From Rhizobium sp. WYJ-E13 (GTDB taxonomy: Bacteria; Pseudomonadota; Alphaproteobacteria; Rhizobiales; Rhizobiaceae), in assembly GCF_018987265.1 (NCBI RefSeq), contig NZ_CP076854.1, positions 1,798,001 to 1,862,000 on the forward strand: DNA of 64,000 nucleotides, written 5' to 3'. The notes under the pieces are model-generated. The model ran no database searches. It was not told where the DNA came from and was given only the letters and a program-made list of their open reading frames with translations. Made by a program: the position numbers and the translations under genes. This document shows, in pieces, positions 1 to 7,646 of the stretch; the first letter of the stretch is position 1; each line of letters starts with the position of its first letter.

Positions 1-76
1 ACAAGCCGCGGTCACACAGGCTTGAAGAGGGATTATCAGTTTTAAGGATGTTGAGCACACAGAGGAGGAGAAGAAG

Positions 77-349
77 ATGTCAGTCCCTAACGAGCTCGTC
101 GAACCTTGGCATGAGCCGGTATATGTGCAGGTCGAGGCGCGAGGGCCGCAGATCATTCACAATCCGGCCGAAGCACTCGAGTTTCTCGCAAACGATTGGG
201 TCGGATCGCGTCGAAAGCACTCATTCGCGCGGGAAATCTGTTCGGCTGCCGTGCGAAATCAAATTTCCAGCGACACCGCGCGCGAGGCGTTCTTGCAAGC
301 AGTTCTCGATGCCAAAATAAACACCCGCGCCCCGGACAGTCAGCAGTAA
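77..349 (+). CDS. DUF982 domain protein
   Basis: A 90-residue protein of the DUF982 family, small proteins common in rhizobia and without an assigned function. The family hallmarks are visible: an early W-x-x-P-V motif (residues 10-15) and a central stretch ending in a conserved D-W (about residue 46), followed by a basic, helical C-terminal half. A strong ribosome binding site (AGGAGGAG, 63-70) lies just before the ATG and fixes the start. It sits at the edge of the stress island and faces the convergent kinase-like gene. Its own promoter is probably upstream of or at the window start, since the few bases before it show no complete FixK box. Function is unknown. Confidence 0.75.
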   Translation: MSVPNELVEPWHEPVYVQVEARGPQIIHNPAEALEFLANDWVGSRRKHSFAREICSAAVRNQISSDTAREAFLQAVLDAKINTRAPDSQQ

Positions 350-463
350 ATTCCGGAGAGCCGCTTCGCCCGCCTCGAGAAGCCTTCCGGCAAGCATTAT
401 GCGTCAAAAGCGATCCTGGCCGGCACGCGCCCCCGACGGCCGCTAGACGACGGCGCTCCAAAT

Positions 464-1510
464 TCAACGCGCCATTTTCGAGCCCACGCTGAAACCTGAA
501 TACAAAGCGGCCTGCGCCAAGCTAACATACCTGTCCGTCTTCTGCTCCCATACGCTCGTTTCCTTTGCGCTGCCGTCAATCAGATGAGAATAGCTCATGC
601 GTGCCCGCAGCGTTGCTCGAAAGGCCACGTAGAAGAACCACAGACTGTCGGGAATTTGATCGGCGAGCGCATGTTGCAGAAGACCTCGTATAGTCTCGCC
701 TGCATCTCCCGCGCCTGAAAAGGCGCATTCCATCGCAAGAAAAGCAACCTCATCGAAGGGATCGATGAAGCGAAGTCGAGGATTGAACTCCAGGCAATCA
801 AAAATCACGAGCGGGTCGCAGAAACATATGTGCTCGGGGCGCAGGTCGCCATGTCCCTCCACATAATGTCCACTCTCGATCCGTTGGACGATCGCATTCT
901 GTACAGCATAAAAGGCGCAATCGAGGTCATTCAACACATGCGCAATTGCTCGATGATCGACGTCGAAACCCTCATGTCTCAACGTCTCCCTGGTGATGTC
1001 CTTCTGGCACTCGAGCGTGCGAAGATGGTCGCGAGGATCGATCGCTGGCCGAGCGCCCGTTCGATAGAAGTCGGCTAGCCGATCCACGAGCCCTGTCATA
1101 TGCCCCGGCGTGACGGCCCCGGTCTCAAGAAGCCGGTCAAGCATCAGCTTGTCTGGAAGGCGACGCATTTCCACCAGCCACTCGACCGCCTTGCCGCTTC
1201 CATCGAGACAGAGCGATCCATCCGCCTGCAATGTTACGGGTAGCACCGAGAGATACGTGTCCGGCGCCAGGCGCCGGTTGAGGCGCACCTCCTCACGACA
1301 ATTGACCTCGCGTGCGGCGAGCGTCGAAAAGTTCATGAAAGGACCCGTTACCGGCTTCTTCAGCTTGTAAACCCTGTCATCATGCAAGAAGACGAAGGAC
1401 ATATGGGTTTCGCGAACGGTGACCGGAAAGTCCGGCTTGCCGTAGGTGGACGGTTCGCTCAGAAAGCTGACAATCTCGTTCAGGGTCGCCAAAGAAAACT
1501 CCTCAAGCAA
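464..1510 (-). CDS. Aminoglycoside phosphotransferase-like kinase (COG2187)
   Basis: A 348-residue protein of the kinase-fold family COG2187, often annotated as aminoglycoside phosphotransferase family or gluconate-kinase-like. The catalytic loop H-G-D-L-R-P-E-H is present, followed about ten residues later by the F-D-C-L-E-F metal-binding segment and the D-P-F-D-E-V-A-F block typical of the family. The N-terminal half has the V-Y-K-L-K-K-P lysine motif of the ATP site. The real substrate of this group is unknown and antibiotic resistance is not implied. The longest frame starts at a TTG (1510); a TTG six codons in (1492) has a better Shine-Dalgarno (GAGGAG). It is divergent from the PRPP synthetase-like gene, and a perfect FixK/FNR box lies between them. 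Confidence 0.75.
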   Translation of the reverse strand: MLEEFSLATLNEIVSFLSEPSTYGKPDFPVTVRETHMSFVFLHDDRVYKLKKPVTGPFMNFSTLAAREVNCREEVRLNRRLAPDTYLSVLPVTLQADGSLCLDGSGKAVEWLVEMRRLPDKLMLDRLLETGAVTPGHMTGLVDRLADFYRTGARPAIDPRDHLRTLECQKDITRETLRHEGFDVDHRAIAHVLNDLDCAFYAVQNAIVQRIESGHYVEGHGDLRPEHICFCDPLVIFDCLEFNPRLRFIDPFDEVAFLAMECAFSGAGDAGETIRGLLQHALADQIPDSLWFFYVAFRATLRARMSYSHLIDGSAKETSVWEQKTDRYVSLAQAALYSGFSVGSKMAR

Positions 1511-1548
1511 GTATCGAACAATCTTAATCGAAAGAGCGTCTTCTCCGG

Positions 1549-1562
1549 TTGATGTCGGTCAA
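1549..1562. promoter_or_regulatory. FixK/FNR box 1
   Basis: TTGATGTCGGTCAA fits the TTGA-N6-TCAA binding site of FNR/FixK regulators exactly, in the TTGAY-N4-RTCAA form. It lies between the divergent kinase-like gene and the PRPP synthetase-like gene. A second site with one mismatch (TTGACTTCGATCAT) is at 1577-1590. Regulation is inferred from the motif only. Confidence 0.7.
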
Positions 1563-1641
1563 TCCGCTTTCCCGTTTTGACTTCGATCATGGCAGTGGCG
1601 CTGGGCCAGCTTATTCTCTCTGGCGTTTAGAGGAGGGTGCC

Positions 1642-3123
1642 ATGACCATGTTCGCGAAAGTCGATAAGCGTCTGACGCGTCTGTTCCGTCGTCTTGACAG
1701 TGCTCTTACGTCCACCGACGAACACGTCAATCTGCTTCATCAGGCCTGGCTCGACCGACGAGGTCAGAAAATAGCGCCAGATCCAGAGCCTTTCCTGTCG
1801 CCGTCGTCCGAAGCCCCCGGTGGTGGCCTCGTCTTGCGCGCGGAACCGGACAATCGCTATCGGTTGGTCTCGGGACTGGCAGCGGCAAAGGATCTTCTCG
1901 GCTCATGTCCGGGCGAAGGACATCTAGAGAAGGCAGCGGACAAACGAGGGGCCGTGCGTCTTCGAAGCCTGATGCGCTTCATCGAGCAGACCGGAGAGCC
2001 TATCATCGGGTGTTTTACGACGCGACCTGCGCCAAACACGTTCATCGATGCGGAGCTTTACGTTGCCCCATTGTCTAGCGATGGAAGGACGATAGACGCG
2101 TTCCTGGCTGCGGCAAACATGCGGCAGGTCGTAACGCAAGCACGACGTTTCGTGCCGCACTGGCGCCGCCCCCACCCCCTTCTCTTTGCTCTTGAGGGCA
2201 GCAGGGTTTTCGGCGAGCGCCTGGCAGCAGAACTCGAGCTTCCCATCTCTCCACTTGAAGAGCGGTCCTTTGAGGACGGCGAGAAGAAATGCCGCCCCTT
2301 GGCGGATGTTTGCGGCCGCGATGTTTTCGTGGTGTCGGGCCTGGAGCGCGACGCAAGCGAGAGCGTGCACGACAGGCTTCTAAAGCTGCTATTCTTCATC
2401 GCAACGCTCAAGACCAACGGCGCGGCACGCGTCACTGCCATTGCTCCCTACCTCCCATACATGCGCAAGGATCGGCAAACGAAAGCGCAGGATCCCCTAT
2501 CCGCCGCCTACGTGGCCCGGTTCTTCGAGACGGCGGGCACCGACTGCCTGATCACAATGGAGACCCACAATCTGGCGGCCTTCCAGAATGCCTTTCGCTG
2601 TCGAGCAATTAACCTTGTGGCCTACGAAGCCTTCGCCAGCCACTTTGCCGAACGCATCCTAAACCAGGGCGTCACCGTCGTCTCTCCCGACCTCGGTGGA
2701 GCAAAACGCGCCGAGATGTTTCGGGAAAGACTGGAAACCAGGCTGCGTCGCCCGGTGGGCCTCGCATTCATGGAAAAGCAGCGCAGCCAAGGGATAGTAA
2801 GCGGAGACCTCTTTGCCGGTGATGTCGACGACAGGTTTGTCATCATTCTGGATGACCTGATCAGCTCGGGCACGACGATGCTTCGTGCAGCAAAAGCCTG
2901 CGCCGAGCGCGGAGCTAGGGAAATCCATCTCTGCGCCACACACGCCGTCTTTTCGAAACCCGCCGCAGCCGACCTTAGCGCCGCATTCATAGACGGAATC
3001 GTCGTCAGCGACACTATCGCTCTTGCCGAGCCCTATCGCTCGGACCGGCGGATCGCGGTCATCCCTGTGGCCCACTTTTTTGCCGAAGCAGCCAGCCGAG
3101 CTTATGAGGCTGGCGCCGAGTGA
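1642..3123 (+). CDS. PAS-like/ribose-phosphate pyrophosphokinase fusion
   Basis: A 493-residue protein in two parts. Residues about 180-490 resemble ribose-phosphate pyrophosphokinase (PRPP synthetase, ribose-5-phosphate + ATP to PRPP). They include a Y-M-R-K-D-R-Q block, the M-E-T-H-N segment (family D-x-H) and the PRPP loop D-D-L-I-S-S-G-T-T (from residue 404). Ordinary PRPP synthetases have about 310 residues, so the first 180 are extra. They resemble the rhizobial PAS_5 type (R-Y-R-L-V-S-G, then P-L-S-S-D-G-R near residue 150). I chose the ATG at 1642 because AGGAGGG (1631-1637) precedes it. The longer frame begins inside the FixK box and is unlikely. The helix-hairpin-helix gene follows closely. 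Confidence 0.75.
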   Translation: MTMFAKVDKRLTRLFRRLDSALTSTDEHVNLLHQAWLDRRGQKIAPDPEPFLSPSSEAPGGGLVLRAEPDNRYRLVSGLAAAKDLLGSCPGEGHLEKAADKRGAVRLRSLMRFIEQTGEPIIGCFTTRPAPNTFIDAELYVAPLSSDGRTIDAFLAAANMRQVVTQARRFVPHWRRPHPLLFALEGSRVFGERLAAELELPISPLEERSFEDGEKKCRPLADVCGRDVFVVSGLERDASESVHDRLLKLLFFIATLKTNGAARVTAIAPYLPYMRKDRQTKAQDPLSAAYVARFFETAGTDCLITMETHNLAAFQNAFRCRAINLVAYEAFASHFAERILNQGVTVVSPDLGGAKRAEMFRERLETRLRRPVGLAFMEKQRSQGIVSGDLFAGDVDDRFVIILDDLISSGTTMLRAAKACAERGAREIHLCATHAVFSKPAAADLSAAFIDGIVVSDTIALAEPYRSDRRIAVIPVAHFFAEAASRAYEAGAE

Positions 3124-3155
3124 CCCCGGCCACGATACACGTTGGAGATACCGAC

Positions 3156-4058
3156 ATGGACGTTTCGGAAGCCCCTGCCCTCAAGGCGTCGACAGGCAGC
3201 GTGTCGGCTTCGGCCGGCCTGTCGTTGGACGTCAATCGACAAGTCGCCGGGAGGCTGCGCGAATATTCCGGTCTTCTTCGCCAGCAAGGCGAAAGCGGTT
3301 TTCGCTCTCGTGCCTACGATCGGGCTGCCGACGTGATCGGAGCGCTCGAACGCCCGGTCGACGAGATCTTTTCGCGCAAGGGCCGTGAAGGATTGATCGA
3401 GCTTCCAGCCGTTGGACCGGGGATTGCGAGCGCGTTGACGGAAATATTGACGAGTGGGCGCTGGAGCCAACTCGACAGGCTGCGCGGAGACTCCGCACCC
3501 GAAGCCATATTCCGCACCATACCAGGAATCGGACCAGCGCTTGCCAGACGCCTGGTCGACCAGGCCGGAATTGAAACCCTCGAGGATCTGGAGCACGCGC
3601 TGCACATCGGCGGGCTTACGGTTGCAGGCATTGGCAAGCGCCGAAAGGATCTGATCGCTGCGGTTCTGGCGGAGCGGCTGGGGCGACGGCCGGCCGTCGC
3701 GATAGCCGAAAGCCCGCCTCCCGCCGTGTCGCTGCTTCTTGAGATCGACCGCATCTATCGCAGCATGGCCGGAGCAGGAAAGCTCCCAAGAATCACCCCG
3801 CGACGTTTCAATCCGATGAAAGTGGCATGGCTTCCCGTTCTGCATATCCGCAGGCATGGTTATCATTTCACGGCTCTCTTTTCCAACAGCCGCCTGGCGC
3901 ATGAATTGGGCAGAACGAAAGACTGGGTGATCATCCATTACCATCGTGACGGTGAGCAGGAGGGACGATGCACGATCACGACAGCAAGCCACGGCCCGTT
4001 GGCGGGACATCGGGTCGTTCGAGGCCGGGAAGACGAACAGCGCCCAGTCGTGGCATGA
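3156..4058 (+). CDS. Helix-hairpin-helix protein, PolX N-terminal-like
   Basis: A 300-residue protein whose first two thirds match the 8-kDa and helix-hairpin-helix part of family X DNA polymerases. An R-x-x-A-Y-x-x-A segment is followed by two hairpins, L-P-A-V-G-P-G-I and I-P-G-I-G-P-A-L. The polymerase palm and the PHP nuclease domain are absent. The C-terminal third carries a G-P-L-A-G-x-R-V-V-R-G-R-E motif that I associate with a stand-alone family of HhH proteins. A DNA-binding role is likely; catalysis is not supported. An upstream GTG at 3120 overlaps the previous stop, but the ATG at 3156 has a GGAG before it. It is probably co-transcribed with the PRPP synthetase-like gene and converges on a usp gene. 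Confidence 0.65.
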   Translation: MDVSEAPALKASTGSVSASAGLSLDVNRQVAGRLREYSGLLRQQGESGFRSRAYDRAADVIGALERPVDEIFSRKGREGLIELPAVGPGIASALTEILTSGRWSQLDRLRGDSAPEAIFRTIPGIGPALARRLVDQAGIETLEDLEHALHIGGLTVAGIGKRRKDLIAAVLAERLGRRPAVAIAESPPPAVSLLLEIDRIYRSMAGAGKLPRITPRRFNPMKVAWLPVLHIRRHGYHFTALFSNSRLAHELGRTKDWVIIHYHRDGEQEGRCTITTASHGPLAGHRVVRGREDEQRPVVA

Positions 4059-4066
4059 AAGCCTGA

Positions 4067-4888
4067 TCATGCAGATATGAAGATCGGACGTTTCCGCCGC
4101 TCCAGCATAGAGCGGGTCACGCCGCCAAAGATGCGCTCGCGCAGGCGCGAATGGCCGTAGGCGCCCATGACGAGGAGGTCGGACTGCATCTGATCTGCGT
4201 GGGCATCCAGCGCTTCGGCCACGGTAAGTCCATTGCTACCCACGCAATCCACGACGATATCTATTCCGTGATGAGACAGGTAGGATTGCAGCTTGGCGGT
4301 GACTTCTCGCTCACTGCCTGAGGAATCGACCATAACCGCCCTTACCGATCGTGCCCGCTTCAAGAGCGGCACGCTCGCCTTGACCGCGGCGGAGGCTGCC
4401 GGCGCATCCGTCCATGCAATCAGGACAGTATTCTCCTCCCATTTGTCCGCAGCAGTCGGATTGACGATGACAGGAACATGAACGTGGAACAATAAGCCGT
4501 CGAGCACGGCATCCCGGATCACGGGATCAGCAAGAATGTCGTTTCCGATGACCGCGACATCGCTTAACTGTGCCTGCTCGCCAACGACATTATCGATACG
4601 GACGATCTCCGTGTAGGCGCATTCCACGTCATTGGAGATCCCCTTCCGGGTAAGTGTGGCCTCGAGATCTTGGACGCGGTCTAAAAGGCGGGATCGATTC
4701 TTCTGGTTTTCCGCCTGCCAAGGTGCGGACACGAACTCCAGGTTAACGCCCACGGGCGGCGGCTCGGCTGCCTCGACAAGCAAAAGGGAAAGATGACCCT
4801 TTTCGAAGCGAGCAAGTATCACAGCCGCGTCCAGCTCTGCCTCGGTGACATCCTCTTTGACGATGTTCAGGATGTTGGCGAACGTCAT
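4067..4888 (-). CDS. Universal stress protein, tandem Usp domains
   Basis: A 273-residue protein with two universal stress domains in tandem. The second ends with the ATP-binding signature G-x2-G-x9-G-(S/T), seen as G-A-Y-G-H-S-R then G-G-V-T near the C-terminus. The first domain has lost this signature. Tandem Usp proteins of this size are common in proteobacteria and are often induced by low oxygen or starvation. The start has a clear GGAGGAT ribosome binding site. It is divergent from a second usp gene, and each has its own FixK/FNR box about 55 bases before its start codon. Confidence 0.88.
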   Translation of the reverse strand: MTFANILNIVKEDVTEAELDAAVILARFEKGHLSLLLVEAAEPPPVGVNLEFVSAPWQAENQKNRSRLLDRVQDLEATLTRKGISNDVECAYTEIVRIDNVVGEQAQLSDVAVIGNDILADPVIRDAVLDGLLFHVHVPVIVNPTAADKWEENTVLIAWTDAPAASAAVKASVPLLKRARSVRAVMVDSSGSEREVTAKLQSYLSHHGIDIVVDCVGSNGLTVAEALDAHADQMQSDLLVMGAYGHSRLRERIFGGVTRSMLERRKRPIFISA

Positions 4889-4942
4889 TGCCGATCCTCC
4901 GTTAGGATCTGCGAAGGATGGAGCCGCTGTCCACTTCGAACC

Positions 4943-4956
4943 TTGACCTTAGTCAA
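4943..4956. promoter_or_regulatory. FixK/FNR box 2
   Basis: TTGACCTTAGTCAA, a perfect TTGA-N6-TCAA site, lies 55 bases before the start codon of the minus-strand tandem usp gene. The distance suits class II activation. Confidence 0.75.
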
Positions 4957-5054
4957 ACCGGACTGGATTTGATGCCGGCGACAGGTTCGTCATAAGCAGT
5001 CGATCGAGATGAATGCGGCCGGATTTCTCGAGAGGGGATGCTGGCGCGTAGGGG

Positions 5055-5068
5055 TTGACCTGCGTCAA
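5055..5068. promoter_or_regulatory. FixK/FNR box 3
   Basis: TTGACCTGCGTCAA, a perfect TTGA-N6-TCAA site, lies 54 bases before the GTG start of the plus-strand usp gene. It mirrors box 2 in the same divergent promoter region. Confidence 0.75.
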
Positions 5069-5122
5069 TGTTGCCCGCGACGAGCGCTGTATCATTGAAA
5101 AATCATCGCCAGGGAGGTTCTC

Positions 5123-5566
5123 GTGTACAAGCATTTTCTCGTTCCGACAGATGGATCGGCTTTATCGAATGCGGCCGTGAAAAAGGCGATGGAGTTCGCC
5201 CGCGGCATGGGCGCCAAGGTCACGGTGCTAACTGTGGTCGAACCCTTCAAAGTGCTTTCGATCAATGCCGAGCAATTGGAAAACACCCGCGCGGAATTCG
5301 ATCGTCATGCGGACCTCGTGGCCGACAAGGTTCTTCGGGACGCGGAGGAGGTTGCCGCTGCGATCGGCACCACCTGCTCGACGCTGCGAATGAAAAGCAG
5401 CGACCCTGCAAAGGCCATCGTTGAAGTTGCTGCAAGCAATGACTGCGACCTGATCGCAATGGCTTCCCATGGTCGGGAGGGCTTCAAGGCTTTCATGATC
5501 GGAAGCGTGACGATGAAGGTGCTCGCCAATTCGAAGCTTCCCGTTCTCGTCTATCGTGAATCGTAA
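5123..5566 (+). CDS. Universal stress protein, single domain
   Basis: A 147-residue single-domain universal stress protein (UspA superfamily). It opens with the usual H-F-L-V-P-T-D-G-S strand and ends with the nucleotide-binding loop M-A-S-H-G-R-x-G followed by G-S-V-T and V-L-V-Y. The GTG start is supported by AGGGAGG a few bases upstream. The beta-CASP hydrolase follows after a 71-base gap with no obvious promoter of its own, so the two may share the transcript started under FixK box 3. Confidence 0.9.
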   Translation: MYKHFLVPTDGSALSNAAVKKAMEFARGMGAKVTVLTVVEPFKVLSINAEQLENTRAEFDRHADLVADKVLRDAEEVAAAIGTTCSTLRMKSSDPAKAIVEVAASNDCDLIAMASHGREGFKAFMIGSVTMKVLANSKLPVLVYRES

Positions 5567-5637
5567 AGAGCTGGCCGAACGGGTCCGAGGATCAAGCGGC
5601 CGGTGCAGGGTACCGCGAGGTTAATGGGAAGCGGAAG

Positions 5638-7254
5638 ATGTCTCTGAAAGACAAGCCCAGGCTGACGTTCCACGGAGCCGCCGGCTCGGTGACCGGTTCA
5701 TGCTTTCTCCTTGAAGTCGGCGAAAGCCGCATTCTCGTCGATTGCGGCATGTTTCAGGGATCCAAGACAGAAAAAGAGCTGAACTATCGCCCCTTTCCGT
5801 TCCAGTCGGCCGAGCTTGATGCCGTCATTCTGACCCATGCGCATATAGATCATAGCGGGCTCCTGCCGAAACTGGTGAAAGACGGGTTCTCCGGCCCGAT
5901 CTACTGTACGCCGGCTACATTGGACCTTTGCGCCGTCATGCTCCCGGATTCCGGGCATATCCAGGAGATGGAAGTCGAGCAGCTCAATCGAAGAAATGAG
6001 CGGCGAGGGCGAAAACCCGTCAGTCCGATCTACACCGCTGCTGACGCCATGTCCTCGCTCGTGCAGTTCCAGGCGCACCCGTTCAAAATTTGGAAGGAAC
6101 TGTCTCCGGAGTTTCGCTTCCGTTTCTGGAATGCCGGACATCTTCTCGGCTCCGCCTCGATTGAAATCGAGATCGGCTCTCACTCCGATCGCCAGCGGCT
6201 CTTATTTTCAGGAGACATCGGCCCACGCCACAAGCTGTTCCAGTTCGATCCGGAAGCGCCGTCCGCCTTCGACTATATCGTCTGCGAAAGCACCTATGGC
6301 GACGTCGATCGTCACGATCCCTCGGATGAAAGGCGCCGCAAGATGCTGCGTGAGGAGGTCCAGCGTGCCACGCGCCATCGAGACGGCGCGCTTCTGATAC
6401 CCTCGTTCGCGGTGGAGCGCACGCAGGAGCTTTTGGCCGACCTGTCTCACCTCATGGATAAGGGCGAGATTCCAAAGTGTCCTGTCATTATCGATTCTCC
6501 CCTTGCACTGCGCGCAACCCAAGTCTTCAGCAGACATGCCAGCGAGCTTGAGAACGGTGATCTTCTGCTGCGCGCATTGAAGTCCAGGAATGTCCGCTTC
6601 ACGGAGAGTGCCGAACAGTCGAAGGCGATCGATCATATCCATGGATTTCACATCGTCATCGCTGCCAGTGGCATGTGTGAAGCCGGCCGTATCCGGCATC
6701 GTCTTAAGAACTGGCTTTGGCGGGAGGAGGCAACCGTGCTGCTGGTTGGCTATCAGGCAACCGGTACGCTCGGACGCCTTCTGCAGGATGGGGCGTCTAC
6801 CGTCCGCATCCAGGGCGACGAGATCATCGTTCGAGCAAATATCCGCACGCTCGACGTCTATAGCGGACACGCCGACGCGACGGAACTGGCAGCCTGGGTC
6901 ACTGCGCGTCTACCTGTAAGAAGGGTCCTATTTCTGGTACATGGCGAGTTGCCGGCCGTGGTGGGGCTGGAAACCCGTCTCCTGGCGACACGGCCTGATC
7001 TTTCCATCGCCAAGCCGACCCTGGACGCAACCTACGAGCTTTCTGCCGAGGGGCCAGTGGAAACCCGCGCCCCTGAGGCGCCACCCCGTTTGGAAGCGTT
7101 CCAGACCGGTCGCAAGGACTGGCACAACGATTATCAGTCCCTGATCCTGGACCTCGAAGAGAGATTGGACAAAGCCGCTGACGAGAAAGCGCGCGGTGTC
7201 ATTCTGCGGAAAATCAGAAATGCCGTCGACGAACTTCAAGAGCGGGGTCGATGA
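5638..7254 (+). CDS. Beta-CASP metallo-beta-lactamase-fold RNA hydrolase
   Basis: A 538-residue member of the CPSF73/Ysh1-like RNA metallo-hydrolases. The metal site H-A-H-I-D-H is at residues 67-72 and F-S-G-D-I-G lies near residue 196. The beta-CASP motifs (a D-S-P-L-A block, A-S-G-M-C-E, and Y-S-G-H-A-D) follow in order. Such proteins cleave RNA as endo- or exonucleases. The last 70 residues are an acidic, helical extension. In proteobacteria this type of gene is often found with usp and PEP-synthase genes in stress clusters, as here. It converges on chaB. Confidence 0.85.
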   Translation: MSLKDKPRLTFHGAAGSVTGSCFLLEVGESRILVDCGMFQGSKTEKELNYRPFPFQSAELDAVILTHAHIDHSGLLPKLVKDGFSGPIYCTPATLDLCAVMLPDSGHIQEMEVEQLNRRNERRGRKPVSPIYTAADAMSSLVQFQAHPFKIWKELSPEFRFRFWNAGHLLGSASIEIEIGSHSDRQRLLFSGDIGPRHKLFQFDPEAPSAFDYIVCESTYGDVDRHDPSDERRRKMLREEVQRATRHRDGALLIPSFAVERTQELLADLSHLMDKGEIPKCPVIIDSPLALRATQVFSRHASELENGDLLLRALKSRNVRFTESAEQSKAIDHIHGFHIVIAASGMCEAGRIRHRLKNWLWREEATVLLVGYQATGTLGRLLQDGASTVRIQGDEIIVRANIRTLDVYSGHADATELAAWVTARLPVRRVLFLVHGELPAVVGLETRLLATRPDLSIAKPTLDATYELSAEGPVETRAPEAPPRLEAFQTGRKDWHNDYQSLILDLEERLDKAADEKARGVILRKIRNAVDELQERGR

Positions 7255-7364
7255 CCGACCTATACTTTATATCCGCAATTGATCGTAACCGGCGTCGAAC
7301 TCCTTTCTCGCCAGTAACCGTCTGATCGGCAAGAGGCCGCATGACCCGTACCGCTGTCGCGAAC

Positions 7365-7380
7365 GCGCCTTATGAGGCGC
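7365..7380 (+). terminator. Possible intrinsic terminator
   Basis: GCGCCT-TATG-AGGCGC forms a six-pair stem with a four-base loop, followed by ATAGTTTTAG. It lies between the converging hydrolase and chaB genes. The stem is short and the T run is weak. Confidence 0.4.
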
Positions 7381-7413
7381 ATAGTTTTAGATGCCTCGCA
7401 TTTGAAATTGCCG

Positions 7414-7620
7414 TCAACGGGCAGCCCAATGGCCGCCAATCTTGACATAGGATCGTTTCACCGCAGCCCAGGCGATCCTATGGGACACCTCCTCCTGGCG
7501 AGGATCGTCTTTATGGGCGTCGAAGGCATGGTTGAAAGCCTGACGATAGATGTCCTGGGCGTGATCCGGCAAAGAAGCGCGCACCGAGGCAGGCAAGTCG
7601 CTGTTGTCGATATAAGGCAT
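7414..7620 (-). CDS. chaB: ChaB family protein
   Basis: A 68-residue ChaB-family protein, named after the putative cation transport regulator ChaB of E. coli. The typical pattern is complete: M-P-Y at the start, L-P at residues 8-9, a helix with Y-R-x-A-F-N-x-A, and A-W-A-A-V-K-x-x-Y near the end. I chose the internal ATG that gives the family's M-P-Y start; the longer frame adds ten unrelated residues. It lies 26 bases after the PEP synthase gene, probably as the second gene of that operon. The actual role of ChaB proteins is poorly known. Confidence 0.8.
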   Translation of the reverse strand: MPYIDNSDLPASVRASLPDHAQDIYRQAFNHAFDAHKDDPRQEEVSHRIAWAAVKRSYVKIGGHWAAR

Positions 7621-7646
7621 GGCGGCGTGCCTCGCTTCCCTCCAAA

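Noticed and set aside
1549..1641. Longer N-terminus for the PRPP synthetase-like protein
   Set aside because: It would start inside a FixK box, while the ATG at 1642 has a strong AGGAGGG site.
4955..5122. Short frames in the gap between the two usp genes
   Set aside because: The gap carries two FixK boxes and behaves as a divergent promoter region; the small frames have no ribosome sites.
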